Shown here one piece after another: positions 1 to 8,645 of a stretch of 64,000 nt of DNA; position 1 is the first letter of the stretch, and the number at the start of each line of letters is the position of its first letter. The translations under genes were made by a program, and so were the position numbers. This DNA comes from Achromobacter deleyi (lineage in GTDB: Bacteria > Pseudomonadota > Gammaproteobacteria > Burkholderiales > Burkholderiaceae_B). The notes beneath the pieces were generated by a model. That model was not told where the DNA came from. It did no database searches and saw nothing but the letters and a program-made list of their open reading frames with translations. The stretch covers positions 4,898,001-4,962,000 of the forward strand of contig NZ_CP065997.1 of assembly GCF_016127315.1 (NCBI RefSeq), written 5' to 3'.

Positions 1-646
1 CCACCAGGTAGCCCCATTGCAGCGGCGCGGCGGGCAGCGCCTGGAAGTCGGCCATGGGCAGCAGCATCACCGCGCCCAGCGTCACCTGCACCAGCGCCAG
101 CACCTGCGGCGGGATGCCCTTCAGGCGCTTGACGATGACGGCGGTGATGCCATAGAGGGCCGCCGCGCCCAGCCCCAGCAGCAGGCCCGACAGATAGGCG
201 TCGCCGCCGCTGTGGTCGGTGAGCTTGAGCACCAGCAGCAGGCCGGCGAAGGCGATCACCGACCACGCCAGCTTGCCGCGCGTGGGGCGTTCGCCCAGGA
301 ACAGCGCGCCCAGGCCGATCAGGAAGAAGGGCTGCACGTTGTAGACGGCGGTGGCCAGCGAGATCGACGCCAGGCGGTAGGCCGAGAACAGCAGCACCCA
401 GTTCAGCACCAGCGCGGCGCCGGCGGCCAGGGCCAGCGCCAGCGTGCGGGCCGTGAACAGGCCGGGCTTGAGCAGGCCGCGGGCCCAGCAGTACAGGAAC
501 AGCGACAGCGCGCCGAAGACGCAGCGGAAGAACACCACGTTCCAGGCGCTCTGGCCGGATTCGAGGACGAACACGCCCAGGGTGCCGGACAGGGTCATGG
601 CGGCGGCCATCTGGACCAGGCCGAGGCGATCGGAAGAGGGGGACAT
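1..646 (-). CDS. EamA/DMT-family transporter (partial, runs off left edge)
   Basis: Probable inner-membrane exporter of the drug/metabolite transporter superfamily. Only the first 215 codons are inside the window; relatives have about 290-300 residues and ten helices in two EamA repeats. Visible features are a run of hydrophobic helices starting near residue 8, the conserved WNVVFFR stretch (35-41) and the YNVQPF stretch (102-107) that closes the first EamA repeat. The start is the ATG at 646. It is divergent from an Lrp/AsnC regulator 122 bases away, the usual arrangement for an amino-acid exporter controlled by its neighbour. The substrate cannot be read from the sequence. Confidence 0.88.
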   Translation of the reverse strand, partial: MSPSSDRLGLVQMAAAMTLSGTLGVFVLESGQSAWNVVFFRCVFGALSLFLYCWARGLLKPGLFTARTLALALAAGAALVLNWVLLFSAYRLASISLATAVYNVQPFFLIGLGALFLGERPTRGKLAWSVIAFAGLLLVLKLTDHSGGDAYLSGLLLGLGAAALYGITAVIVKRLKGIPPQVLALVQVTLGAVMLLPMADFQALPAAPLQWGYLV

Positions 647-768
647 GGAAGGCTCCAGGGGACCGTGCGGTCCGCGATTCGATGGAGAAATTATCCCAGG
701 CCGATCGGGCCGGTTATATGATGTTGCTGCGGCAGATTCGTCGTTGAACCTTCGTTCGGGTGGAATTT

Positions 769-1236
769 ATGCAGAATGACCTAAAGAATGAAAGCCCGGT
801 CCTGGATGGTATCGATCGCCGCCTGGTGGAGATGCTGACGGCCAACGCGCGCACCACCACCGCCGACCTGGCGCGCCAGGTCGGCATGTCCGCGCCGAGC
901 GTGGCCGACCGCTTGCGGCGGCTGGAGGAATCGGGCGTGATCCGCGCCTATACCCTGGACGTGGACCCGGTGGCGCTGGGCTACACGCTCGAGGCAATCG
1001 TGCGCATCCGGCCGCTGCCGGGCCAGTTGCGGCGGGTCGAGGGGCTGATCCAGGAGATCCCGCAATTCGTGGAATGCGACAAGGTCACGGGCGACGACTG
1101 CTTCATCGCGCGCGTGGTGCTGCGCTCGATCACCCACCTGGACGGCATCCTGGAGCGCGTGACCGAGTTCGCCGAGACCAACACCGCCATCATCAAGGCG
1201 CACACCGTGCGCCGCCGCCTGCCGCCGTTGCGCTGA
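769..1236 (+). CDS. Lrp/AsnC family transcriptional regulator
   Basis: 155-residue DNA-binding regulator of the feast/famine family. The N-terminal winged helix-turn-helix spans roughly residues 10-60 (core TTADLARQVGMSAPSVADRL), followed by an AsnC ligand-binding (RAM) domain ending in the VRRRLPP tail. I chose the ATG at 769 because a GGGTGGA Shine-Dalgarno lies just before it; an in-frame GTG at 760 has none. It is divergent from the EamA transporter and probably controls it in response to an amino acid. The effector is unknown. Confidence 0.9.
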   Translation: MQNDLKNESPVLDGIDRRLVEMLTANARTTTADLARQVGMSAPSVADRLRRLEESGVIRAYTLDVDPVALGYTLEAIVRIRPLPGQLRRVEGLIQEIPQFVECDKVTGDDCFIARVVLRSITHLDGILERVTEFAETNTAIIKAHTVRRRLPPLR

Positions 1237-1272
1237 ACGGCCGGCGCGGCGCGCCCGCCGGGCCGGAGCCTG

Positions 1273-1767
1273 TCAGGCGGCGGGCGCCGCCAGGGCGCGG
1301 ACGATGTCGTCCTTCAGGCCGGCCGGCGTGTCGGTGGGGGCGTAGCGCTTGATCACCTGGCCATCGCGGCCCACCAGGAATTTGGTGAAGTTCCACTTGA
1401 TGCCCTCGGTGCCGAAGACGCCGGGCTTTTCGCCCTTGAGCCAGCGGTACAGCGGGTCGGCGTCGGCGCCATTGACGTCGATCTTGGCGAACAGCGGGAA
1501 GGTGATGTCGTACTGCGTGGTGCAGAAGTCGAGGATCTCGGCCTCGTTGCCCGGCTCCTGGCGGCCGAACTGGTCGCAGGGAAAGCCCAGCACCGTCAGG
1601 CCGTCTTCGCGCAGGGCGCGGTACAGCGCTTCCAGGCCCGAATACTGTGGCGTGAAGCCGCATTTCGAGGCCACGTTCACCACCAGCAGCACCCGGCCGC
1701 GGTAGGCGGCCAGCGGCTGGTCGGCGCCGTGGATGTCGCGGGTCGAGAAATCGTAGATCGTGCTCAT
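1273..1767 (-). CDS. Glutathione peroxidase (Cys type)
   Basis: 164-residue cytoplasmic thiol peroxidase that reduces H2O2 and organic hydroperoxides. The three family signatures are present: NVASKCGFTPQY with peroxidatic Cys36, GFPCDQFGRQEPG with the catalytic Gln and a second Cys, and KWNFTKFLV with the catalytic Trp-Asn. The active site is cysteine rather than selenocysteine, and bacterial enzymes of this type usually take electrons from thioredoxin as well as glutathione. It lies 15 bases after the MFS gene on the same strand, so the two are probably co-transcribed. No signal peptide is seen. Confidence 0.94.
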   Translation of the reverse strand: MSTIYDFSTRDIHGADQPLAAYRGRVLLVVNVASKCGFTPQYSGLEALYRALREDGLTVLGFPCDQFGRQEPGNEAEILDFCTTQYDITFPLFAKIDVNGADADPLYRWLKGEKPGVFGTEGIKWNFTKFLVGRDGQVIKRYAPTDTPAGLKDDIVRALAAPAA

Positions 1768-1782
1768 GCGGGCTCCTTGGGG

Positions 1783-2985
1783 TCAGGCGTCGGAACGGGA
1801 CGAGGCCAGCGCGCCGGGTTGCGGCGGCTGCGCCATCCCGGCGTGGCGCCCATAGTAGCGCGTGCCCCACAGGGTCAGCAGCAACACCGCCGCGGTGATG
1901 GCGGCCGACATCCACGGCAGGTCGGTCAGCGGCAGGCCGTGGCCCAGTGCCAGGCTGCCGAGCCAGGCGCCGCCGGCGTTGCCCAGGTTGAAGGCGCCCT
2001 GGTTCAGGGTCGAGGCGAGGTTGGGCGCCTCGGCCGCCTGGTCCACGATCAGCGTCTGCAGCAGCGGCACCACGGCAAAGCCCAGCGTGCCCCAGATGAA
2101 GGTCATCACCAGCATCGGCGCCAGCGCGTGGATGGCCTGGCTGAGCGCCAGGAACACCAGCAGCAGGCCCAGGAAGATGCGGCGCAGCGACACTTCCAGG
2201 TTGCGGTCGCCCAGCTTGCCGCCGAGCGTGCTGCCCACGGTGAGCGCGACGCCGAACAGCAGCAGCACGCCGGTCACGCCGCGTTCGGACACGCCGGTGA
2301 TGTCGCGCAGGATCGGCGCGATATAGGTCAGCACGCAGAACAGCGCGGCCGAGGCCAGCACGCTGGCCAGCAGCGGCCACAGCACGCGCACGTCGCGCAG
2401 CACGCGGAACTCGCGCAGGATGTTGCCGGGTTGCATGGGAATGCGGCCGGGCAGCCAGGCCGCCAGCGCCGCGACCGCGGCCAGGCCGATGCCGCTGACC
2501 ACCCAGAAGGTCGAGCGCCAGCCCGCCACCTGGCCCAGCGCGGTGCCCAGCGGCACGCCCAGCACGTTGGCCAGCGTCAGCCCGGTGAACATCAGCGCGA
2601 TGGCGCTGGAGCGCTGGTGGCGCGGCACCAGGTCGGCCGCCACCACCGCGCCGATGCCGAAGAAGGCGCCATGGCAGAAGGCGGTGAAGACGCGCGCGGC
2701 CATCAGCGTGGCGTAACCCGGCGCCAGCGCACAGAGCAGGTTGCCCAGCACGAAGGTGCTGGCCAGGCCGATCAGCGTGGCCTTGCGCGGCAGGCGCGCG
2801 GTGATGATGGCCATGATGGGCGCGCCGATCACCACGCCCATGGCGTAGCCCGTGATCAGCAGGCCGGCGATGTCGATACTGACGTCCAGGTCGGCGGCAA
2901 CGTTGGGCAAGAGGCCCATGATGACGAATTCGCTGGTGCCGATGCCGAAAGCGGCGGCGGCCAGCGCGATGAGATGCAGGGGCAT
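1783..2985 (-). CDS. MFS transporter, DHA1 (AraJ/PbuE-like) family
   Basis: 400-residue, 12-helix major facilitator, probably a drug or metabolite efflux carrier of the inner membrane. The first helix carries the GTSEFVIMGLLPNVA pattern typical of the AraJ/PbuE/YdhP branch, and a basic loop RLPRK follows helix 2. Length is normal for the family. It is the first gene of a likely two-gene unit with glutathione peroxidase. The substrate is not predictable; purine, arabinose and arsenical exporters all share this signature. Confidence 0.9.
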   Translation of the reverse strand: MPLHLIALAAAAFGIGTSEFVIMGLLPNVAADLDVSIDIAGLLITGYAMGVVIGAPIMAIITARLPRKATLIGLASTFVLGNLLCALAPGYATLMAARVFTAFCHGAFFGIGAVVAADLVPRHQRSSAIALMFTGLTLANVLGVPLGTALGQVAGWRSTFWVVSGIGLAAVAALAAWLPGRIPMQPGNILREFRVLRDVRVLWPLLASVLASAALFCVLTYIAPILRDITGVSERGVTGVLLLFGVALTVGSTLGGKLGDRNLEVSLRRIFLGLLLVFLALSQAIHALAPMLVMTFIWGTLGFAVVPLLQTLIVDQAAEAPNLASTLNQGAFNLGNAGGAWLGSLALGHGLPLTDLPWMSAAITAAVLLLTLWGTRYYGRHAGMAQPPQPGALASSRSDA

Positions 2986-3115
2986 GTAAAACCGGGGAGA
3001 GGGCCGGGCGCACGGGGCCGCGGCGACAGGGAAGGGTGCGCGGATTTTAGAGCAGCCGCCCGCGCGCGCCGCCGCAAATCCCTGTTGCCGATGCGGGTAT
3101 ACCCTTGGTCCGCGT

Positions 3116-4318
3116 TCAGACCAGTTTCAGGTCCAGCGGCGTGGTGCCCGGGAACACCTGTGCCAGCCGGGCCGGCGGCAGGCCGTACAGGCGCGAGAAC
3201 AGGCCGGCGAACAGCGCGCGGTATTCATTGAGCACCGGGTAGTCGCGGTCCTGGAACAGGGTCTCGCGTTTGACCGGGACCTGGCGGCCGGCGATGCGGC
3301 CGCCTTGCACATTGCCGCCCAGCACCCAGTAGACCGTGCCGTGGCCGTGGTCGGTGCCCTTGTTGCCGTTTTCGCGGAAGGTGCGGCCGAATTCGCTGAT
3401 GACGACGACCGTGGCCTGTTTCCAGGCCGGGCCCATGGCATCGGCGTAGCCGGCCAGCGCCCGGCCCAGCTGGCCGAGCCGGTTGGCCAGCATGCCGCTG
3501 GCGCCGCCCTGGCCGACGTGCGTGTCCCAGCCGCCGACGTCGACGAAGCCCAGGTTGTAGCTGTCGCGCATGAAGCGGCCGATGCGGCGCGCTTCCTGCT
3601 CCAGCCTGTCGGCCGACACGGCGTTGCCGCTGGCGGCCTCCATTTCGGCGTCGAGTTCGGCGCGCGTGGCGCCCATGATGCGCTGGCCCTCGGCGACCGA
3701 GGCGCCCAGGTCGGTGTGCTGGTACATGGCGGCGATGGCGCGGTTGTCGGCCTCGGACAGGCGCGATTTGCGGGCCGCGCCGCCCAGGTCGATGTTGGGC
3801 ACGCGCTCGGCGCCGCGGAAGATCTGCGGCACCTCGGAGGTGAAGGCGGCCGCCTGCATGCCCTTGCCGTCGAGCGCGGCGGCCAGGCGGTTCAGGAAGC
3901 CCGAGCGGAAGTCGCCGTTCCTGTCGCGGGCCGCGCCCTGGCCGAGTTCGATGCGGTTCTGGGTCTCGAAGTGGCTGCGGCTGGTGTCGTCGGTGCCGGC
4001 GAACGGCACGAAGGCCAGCTGGCGCTTCTGGTAGAAGGGCATCAGGCTCTCGGCCAGCGCCGGGTGCAGGGCCCAGCCGTCGGCCAGGGGCAGGGCGGCG
4101 CCGGCGCCGCTGCCGGGCCTGGCGATGGCGATGCTCGGGCGCGACTCGTAATAGAAGTCGCTGTTGGCGGGCACCAGCAGGCTGGCGGCGTCGTAGGCGC
4201 CGCGCATGAAGACGACCAGCAGCTTGTTGTTGGCGGCGGCTGGCGCGGCGTACAGGCGGCTGGCGCCGAAGACGAGCGGCGCCGAGGCCATGAGTTGCAG
4301 TATGCGGCGGCGATCCAT
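3116..4318 (-). CDS. DUF1501 domain-containing secreted protein
   Basis: 400-residue protein of the DUF1501 family (sulfatase/alkaline-phosphatase-like fold, function unknown). The N-terminus MDRRRILQLM followed by a hydrophobic stretch looks like a Tat-type signal, so the product is probably periplasmic. Conserved family segments are the VFMRGAYDA stretch, DVGGWDTH and VVVISEFGRTFRENG. AGGAG precedes the ATG by six bases. It sits 23 bases after a DUF1800 gene, and the two families are almost always paired. Known members have been linked to cell-surface or exported processes, but no activity is established. Confidence 0.88.
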   Translation of the reverse strand: MDRRRILQLMASAPLVFGASRLYAAPAAANNKLLVVFMRGAYDAASLLVPANSDFYYESRPSIAIARPGSGAGAALPLADGWALHPALAESLMPFYQKRQLAFVPFAGTDDTSRSHFETQNRIELGQGAARDRNGDFRSGFLNRLAAALDGKGMQAAAFTSEVPQIFRGAERVPNIDLGGAARKSRLSEADNRAIAAMYQHTDLGASVAEGQRIMGATRAELDAEMEAASGNAVSADRLEQEARRIGRFMRDSYNLGFVDVGGWDTHVGQGGASGMLANRLGQLGRALAGYADAMGPAWKQATVVVISEFGRTFRENGNKGTDHGHGTVYWVLGGNVQGGRIAGRQVPVKRETLFQDRDYPVLNEYRALFAGLFSRLYGLPPARLAQVFPGTTPLDLKLV

Positions 4319-4341
4319 GGGGTTTCTCCTGCGGCGGCGGC

Positions 4342-5925
4342 TCAGCGCCGCATGAATTCGGGCGAGGCCAGCAGATAGGTGTTGGCGTCCTTGGGGTTCT
4401 TCGCCTGCGCGATGGCGTCGCGGGTGGCGGGCGACAGGCGCGAGAACAGGCCGTCGGCGGCGTTCTCGCGCAGCAGGTCGGGCAGGCGCGGCAATTCCAC
4501 CGGCCCCTTGTCGTCGCCCTCGCGGTAGAAGGCCTGGGGCGCGGCGGCGATGGCGCGCGCCACTTCGAAGCGCGCGGTCATCTGGCCCGAGCCGGCCCAG
4601 TCCGACTGCGCCTGCGGATAGCCGTCGGGCGTCAGGCGCTGGTTCAGCGGCTGGCCCAGCTGCCTGAGCATGGCCATGGCCGGGCGCGGATTGGCGATGG
4701 GGGGCAGGTCGGCGTAGGTCAGCCGCAAGGCCGAATACACGTAATGCACGGGGTCCTTGAACACGCCGGCCTTGAGCGACTGCGTGAATTCCGGTGAGCC
4801 GTACAGCGTCTGCAACGTGGCGGCGATGTCGCCGTCGCTGACCAGGAAGGTCCGCGCCATCTTGTCGATGACCGAGGCGGGCGGCGCGTCGCCCATGAAG
4901 TAGGCGGCCAGCTTGGCACTGATGAAGCGCGCGGTGGCGGGATGGCGCGCCAGCAGGTCCACGGCCTCGTCGACCTCGGCCAGGCCGGCGCCGCGGATGG
5001 CGTGGCCCAGGAACTGCTTGTCGCCGTAGTCGTGGCGCGCCGGGTTGAACAGGAACAGACCGTCCAGCACCACCTGGCCGCGCAGCGCGGGCCGGACCTT
5101 GGGCGGGCCCGCCTGGTTGTGGATGCCCAGGCCGGTGAGGATGCGCGCCAGTTCCTGCACGTCGGCCTGGGTGTAGCCGCCCTTGACGCCCAGCGTGTGC
5201 AGTTCCATCAGTTCGCGCGCGTAGTTCTCATTGATGTGGCCGGCGGCGTTCTGGGTGTTGTCCAGGTACGCCAGCATCGCCGGCGAACGCAGCGTGGCCG
5301 CCAGCAGGTCGCGGAACTTGCCGAGCGCGTGCGGGCGGATGGCGCGTTCCTCGTATTGGTCGATATAGGTGCCGACGTCGTTCTTGGCCGCGTAGACGTT
5401 GAAGTGGTTCATCCAGAACCAGGTCATCTGCTCCTGCAGCTGGTTGGGCGAGTACAGCGCGCGGTAGAGCGCGCGGCTGGCGGTGTCGTCGGCGCGCTGG
5501 CGCGAAATGGCGCGGGCGTCGCGCTGGGCCTCCTGCTTGCGGCCGGGGTCGGCGTCCTTGGTGTTCTGGCGCAGGCCGCGCTGTTCGGCGTGCGCGTCCT
5601 CGGCGCTCTGGCGCGAGATCGACAGCGCGTCGATGCGCTGCTGCACGGCGGCGGGCAGGCGCGCCCTGGGATCGGGATGCAGTTGCGCCTGCAGATAGCG
5701 CTGCGGACCGAGTTCGCGCATGCGCGCCAGCTCGGCCGGGGTGGCGCCCCAGGTGATGCGGTTGACCAGCGCGGCGTCGAGCGCCTGGGCCTCGGCGTCG
5801 TGGCCGTTGGCGGCGGCGTTGGGCGCGGCGGGCGGCGCGGCCAGCAGCGGGGCGGCAAGCGCCAGGGCCGCCAGCGGCGGCAGCCGGGGCGCCAGGCGGC
5901 GCAGGAAGAGGCGCATGTTCGGCAT
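4342..5925 (-). CDS. DUF1800 domain-containing secreted protein
   Basis: 527-residue protein of the DUF1800 family, function unknown, partner of the downstream DUF1501 gene. The N-terminus (MPNMRLFLRRLAPRLPPLAALAL, then an Ala-rich core) is a signal peptide. The family core includes MTWFWMNHFNVY, NYARELMELHTLGVKGGY, DVQELARILTGLG and the C-terminal LLASPEFMRR that ends most members. The start at 5925 has AAGGTG seven bases upstream; an earlier in-frame start would add about 65 Arg/Ala-rich residues with no recognisable domain and no Shine-Dalgarno. It is probably transcribed first in the two-gene unit. Confidence 0.88.
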   Translation of the reverse strand: MPNMRLFLRRLAPRLPPLAALALAAPLLAAPPAAPNAAANGHDAEAQALDAALVNRITWGATPAELARMRELGPQRYLQAQLHPDPRARLPAAVQQRIDALSISRQSAEDAHAEQRGLRQNTKDADPGRKQEAQRDARAISRQRADDTASRALYRALYSPNQLQEQMTWFWMNHFNVYAAKNDVGTYIDQYEERAIRPHALGKFRDLLAATLRSPAMLAYLDNTQNAAGHINENYARELMELHTLGVKGGYTQADVQELARILTGLGIHNQAGPPKVRPALRGQVVLDGLFLFNPARHDYGDKQFLGHAIRGAGLAEVDEAVDLLARHPATARFISAKLAAYFMGDAPPASVIDKMARTFLVSDGDIAATLQTLYGSPEFTQSLKAGVFKDPVHYVYSALRLTYADLPPIANPRPAMAMLRQLGQPLNQRLTPDGYPQAQSDWAGSGQMTARFEVARAIAAAPQAFYREGDDKGPVELPRLPDLLRENAADGLFSRLSPATRDAIAQAKNPKDANTYLLASPEFMRR

Positions 5926-6193
5926 GAAGCGGCACCTTGCGGGTTGACGGTTGCGGCCTGCCGTCAGCAGGCGGTCAGGGTCGGCCGCGCGAGACGCGGC
6001 GGGCCCTGAGCGTGTGACAGGATAGTCGCACCGCCATTCCCGTCGCGACGCCGCTTGAAACGCAAGGAAACCGATGCTTGTGCAATGCGCCGCCGCTTTC
6101 CCTGCGCGGCGCGGGGCCATTGCCGCCGATGCGCGGCCAGCGGCCTATCATGTGCCATCGCAGTCAGCGCAATCGGCGCAAAGGAGGCCGGCC

Positions 6194-6526
6194 ATGCGGG
6201 AAATGATCGATCGTCTGGAAACCATGTTGGCCAAGGGCACCGACAACATGTTGTTGCGGTTTTCGCTGGGCAAGGCCTACGCCGAGCAGGAGTGCTACGG
6301 CGACGCGGAGACGCACCTGCGCGCCTCGCTGGTGTTCGATCCGGCCTACTCGGTGGCCTGGAAATGGCTGGGCAAGGCCTGCCTCGGCCGCGGCGACAAG
6401 GCCGGCGCCCGCGCCGCCTGGGAATCGGGCCTGAAGGCCGCGCAGGCGCGCGGCGACAAACAGGTCGAAAAGGAATTGCTGGTGTTCATCAAGCGGCTCG
6501 ACAAGGACGCCGCCGTGCCGCAATAA
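6194..6526 (+). CDS. Small TPR-repeat protein
   Basis: 110-residue soluble protein made of about two and a half tetratricopeptide repeats, seen in the SLGKAYAEQECYGDAETHL and WKWLGKACLGRGDKAGARAAW segments. TPR proteins act as protein-binding scaffolds; the partner is unknown. A perfect AAGGAGG at 6181-6187 fixes the start at the ATG at 6194, although the frame is open further upstream. The gene is alone between a divergent DUF1800 gene and a convergent LysR gene. Confidence 0.85.
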   Translation: MREMIDRLETMLAKGTDNMLLRFSLGKAYAEQECYGDAETHLRASLVFDPAYSVAWKWLGKACLGRGDKAGARAAWESGLKAAQARGDKQVEKELLVFIKRLDKDAAVPQ

Positions 6527-6550
6527 CGGCGCCCGGATCCGTCCTTCGCG

Positions 6551-7423
6551 TCAGGCCTCGGCCACCGCCTCGGCCAGCCACCGCTTCAACGCCGCCAGCG
6601 CCGGCGCCGCGCCCGCCGGGGCGCCGCGCGACTCGATCAAGCCATAGTGCGAGCCGTCCGGGGCGAATCCGGCCGGCGCGACCAGCCGCCCGCTGCGCAG
6701 GTCGTCCAGCGCCAGCAGGCGCGGACTGAGCGCCACGCCCAGGCCGGCGGCGGCCGCTTCCACCATCAGGAAATGATGATCCAGGTGACGGCTGGCGCGC
6801 GGCGCGGGATGCCCCGCCTGGCGCAGCCAGTCGTCCCAGGCGCGCGGCCGGGTGCGCGAAGACAGCGCCACGTAGTCGCCGGCCTCGAACGCGGGCAACA
6901 GCGACGGGGCCATCACCGGCCCCATGCTCTCCGCCATCAGCGGGGTGACGATCCAGTCGGGATGCACCGGGAAATCCAGGCGCCGCAGCGCCAGCGCGAC
7001 CTGGTCGCGGGCGAAGTCCAGCGGTCCGCCGCCGACCGACAGATGCAGCTCGATGTCCGGGTGCCGGTCCTGGAACCGCGACAGGCGCGGAATCAACCAG
7101 CGCATGGCGATCGAACGTTCACACGACAGCACCACGGGGCGCTGCGCGTCGCGCGCCTGCAAGGTGTCGATGGCGTCGTGGATCAGCGCCAGCGCCCGGC
7201 CCATGGACGAGGCCAGCAAGCGGCCGTCGGCGGTGACGCGCAGGCCGCGTCCGGCCGGTTCGACCAGCGTCAGGCCCAGGTCGTCGGCCAGCTTGGTCAC
7301 GCGGCGGCTGACCGCCCCATGGGTCAGCGACAGTTCGTCGGCGGCGGCGCGCACGGAACCCAGGCGCGCCACCGCCTCGAAGGCGCGCAGGTCGTTCAAC
7401 GAGGGACGGCGGGTAGAGGTCAT
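6551..7423 (-). CDS. LysR-family regulator (likely regulator of the acid-sugar operon)
   Basis: 290-residue LysR-type regulator. The winged HTH lies at residues 8-67 (LNDLRAFEAVARLGSVRAAA, LTHGAVSRRV) and the rest is a periplasmic-binding-protein-like effector domain resembling the GcvA/AmpR branch (DIELHLSVGGG). Position 7423 is the first start that begins right before the HTH. It is divergent from the dtnK-pdxA2 operon with only 76 bases between the starts, and that gap holds two dyads with GTGAT/ATCAC half-sites. The effector is probably a four-carbon acid sugar or its phosphate, by context. Confidence 0.9.
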   Translation of the reverse strand: MTSTRRPSLNDLRAFEAVARLGSVRAAADELSLTHGAVSRRVTKLADDLGLTLVEPAGRGLRVTADGRLLASSMGRALALIHDAIDTLQARDAQRPVVLSCERSIAMRWLIPRLSRFQDRHPDIELHLSVGGGPLDFARDQVALALRRLDFPVHPDWIVTPLMAESMGPVMAPSLLPAFEAGDYVALSSRTRPRAWDDWLRQAGHPAPRASRHLDHHFLMVEAAAAGLGVALSPRLLALDDLRSGRLVAPAGFAPDGSHYGLIESRGAPAGAAPALAALKRWLAEAVAEA

Positions 7424-7425
7424 TG

Positions 7426-7496
7426 GTGATGATAGATCACGAATAAACGTCAGAAATGATGGATTTTCCTGGCGGGTGATCTGCATTTTAATCACC
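7426..7496. promoter_or_regulatory. Two GTGAT/ATCAC dyads between lysR and dtnK
   Basis: The divergent gap holds GTGAT-GATAG-ATCAC (7426-7440), a perfect dyad directly next to the lysR start, and GGTGAT-N10-ATCACC (7475-7496), which ends three bases before the dtnK ATG. The half-sites are identical. The first fits a LysR autoregulatory site. The second covers the place where the dtnK ribosome site should be, so it could also fold as an mRNA hairpin. Confidence 0.5.
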
Positions 7497-7499
7497 GGT

Positions 7500-8645
7500 A
7501 TGAACACACCGGAATCGTTATCCCGACAAGTCGGCATCATTGCCGACGACCTGACCAGCGCCGCCGATGGCGCCGGCCCGTTCCTGCCCTGGGCCGGTTC
7601 GGCGCGGGTGCATCGGGGCGCCGCCGCGCCGGCGGGTGAGCGCGTGCTGTCGGTCGACACCGGCAGCCGCGGGCAGGCCGAAGCCGGCGCCGTGGACGCG
7701 GTGGCGCGGGCCGCCGCCGCGCTGGCCGGGCGCGGCATTCTCTACAAGACCCTGGATTCCACCCTGCGCGGCCACGTCCGGGCGGAACTGGCCGCGGCGC
7801 TGGACGCCAGCGGGCGGCGCCTGCTGGTGGTGGCGCCGGCCTTTCCCGAGGCTGGGCGCGTGACGCGCGGCGGTATCCAGTACGTGCATGGCGAGCGGGT
7901 CGACGCCAGCGTCTATGCCGCCGATCCGGTGCATCCGGCGCGCACCGCGCGCCTGCTCGACCTGATCGATCCGGCCTGCGGGCCGGCCCGGGTGGTGGCC
8001 GAGGACGCGGACGCGGCGCAATTGCGTGACGCCGCGCGCAACGCCAGGGTGCTGGTGCTGGACGCCACCACGCAGGCGACGCTGGACGAACGGGTCGCGC
8101 AATTGTGGACGCACGGCTCCTGCCTGTGGGCCGGGTCTCCCGGCCTGGCCCGGGCGCTGGCGGCGCGCTGCGGCGACGCGGCTCCCGGCCTGGCGCGGCC
8201 GCCGCGCGCGCGCCGGGTGCTGGTGGTGATCGGCAGCGCCAACCCGGCCAGCCGGGAGCAAGGCGCGGCCCTGCGGGCCGCCGGCGCGCAGGTGGCGGAC
8301 CGCGCGGACGAGATCGCCCCGGACGCCGGGCTGGCGTGCCTGATGGCGCCCGCCACGGCGCGGGCCGATCCGGCGGCGGTGCTGTCGGCGCTGGTGCGGC
8401 AGGCCATGCTCGCGCTGGCGTCGCATCGGTTCGACGGCCTGATCGCGACCGGCGGCGACACCCTGGCCGCGCTGCTCGACGCGCTGGCCATCGACGCATT
8501 TACCTTGACCTGCGAACTGGCGCCCGGCTTTCCCGCCGGAACGGCCGATTGCGCGGGTCGGCAACTGGCAATCGCCATGAAGGCGGGCGGCTTCGGCGGC
8601 CCCGAGGCCTTGCGCGACGCCGCCCGGAGACTGCTGTGCCGATGA
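7500..8645 (+). CDS. dtnK: Four-carbon acid sugar kinase (D-threonate kinase-like, DUF1537)
   Basis: 381-residue kinase of the former DUF1537 family, which phosphorylates four-carbon acid sugars such as D-threonate, L-threonate or D-erythronate. The N-terminal domain carries DDLTSAADG (16-24) and the substrate motif KTLDSTLRGH (83-92); the C-terminal nucleotide-binding domain carries the VVIGSANPASREQ and ATGGDTLAALL segments and the glycine-rich KAGGFGGPEAL. The stop overlaps the pdxA2 start (ATGA). Pairing with PdxA2 is the D-threonate pathway arrangement (D-threonate to 4-phosphothreonate to DHAP plus CO2). The exact substrate is inferred, not shown. No clear Shine-Dalgarno is visible; a dyad occupies that site. 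Confidence 0.85.
   Translation: MNTPESLSRQVGIIADDLTSAADGAGPFLPWAGSARVHRGAAAPAGERVLSVDTGSRGQAEAGAVDAVARAAAALAGRGILYKTLDSTLRGHVRAELAAALDASGRRLLVVAPAFPEAGRVTRGGIQYVHGERVDASVYAADPVHPARTARLLDLIDPACGPARVVAEDADAAQLRDAARNARVLVLDATTQATLDERVAQLWTHGSCLWAGSPGLARALAARCGDAAPGLARPPRARRVLVVIGSANPASREQGAALRAAGAQVADRADEIAPDAGLACLMAPATARADPAAVLSALVRQAMLALASHRFDGLIATGGDTLAALLDALAIDAFTLTCELAPGFPAGTADCAGRQLAIAMKAGGFGGPEALRDAARRLLCR

Noticed and set aside
760..768. GTG at 760 as the start of the Lrp gene
   Set aside because: No ribosome-binding sequence; the ATG at 769 has GGGTGGA just upstream.
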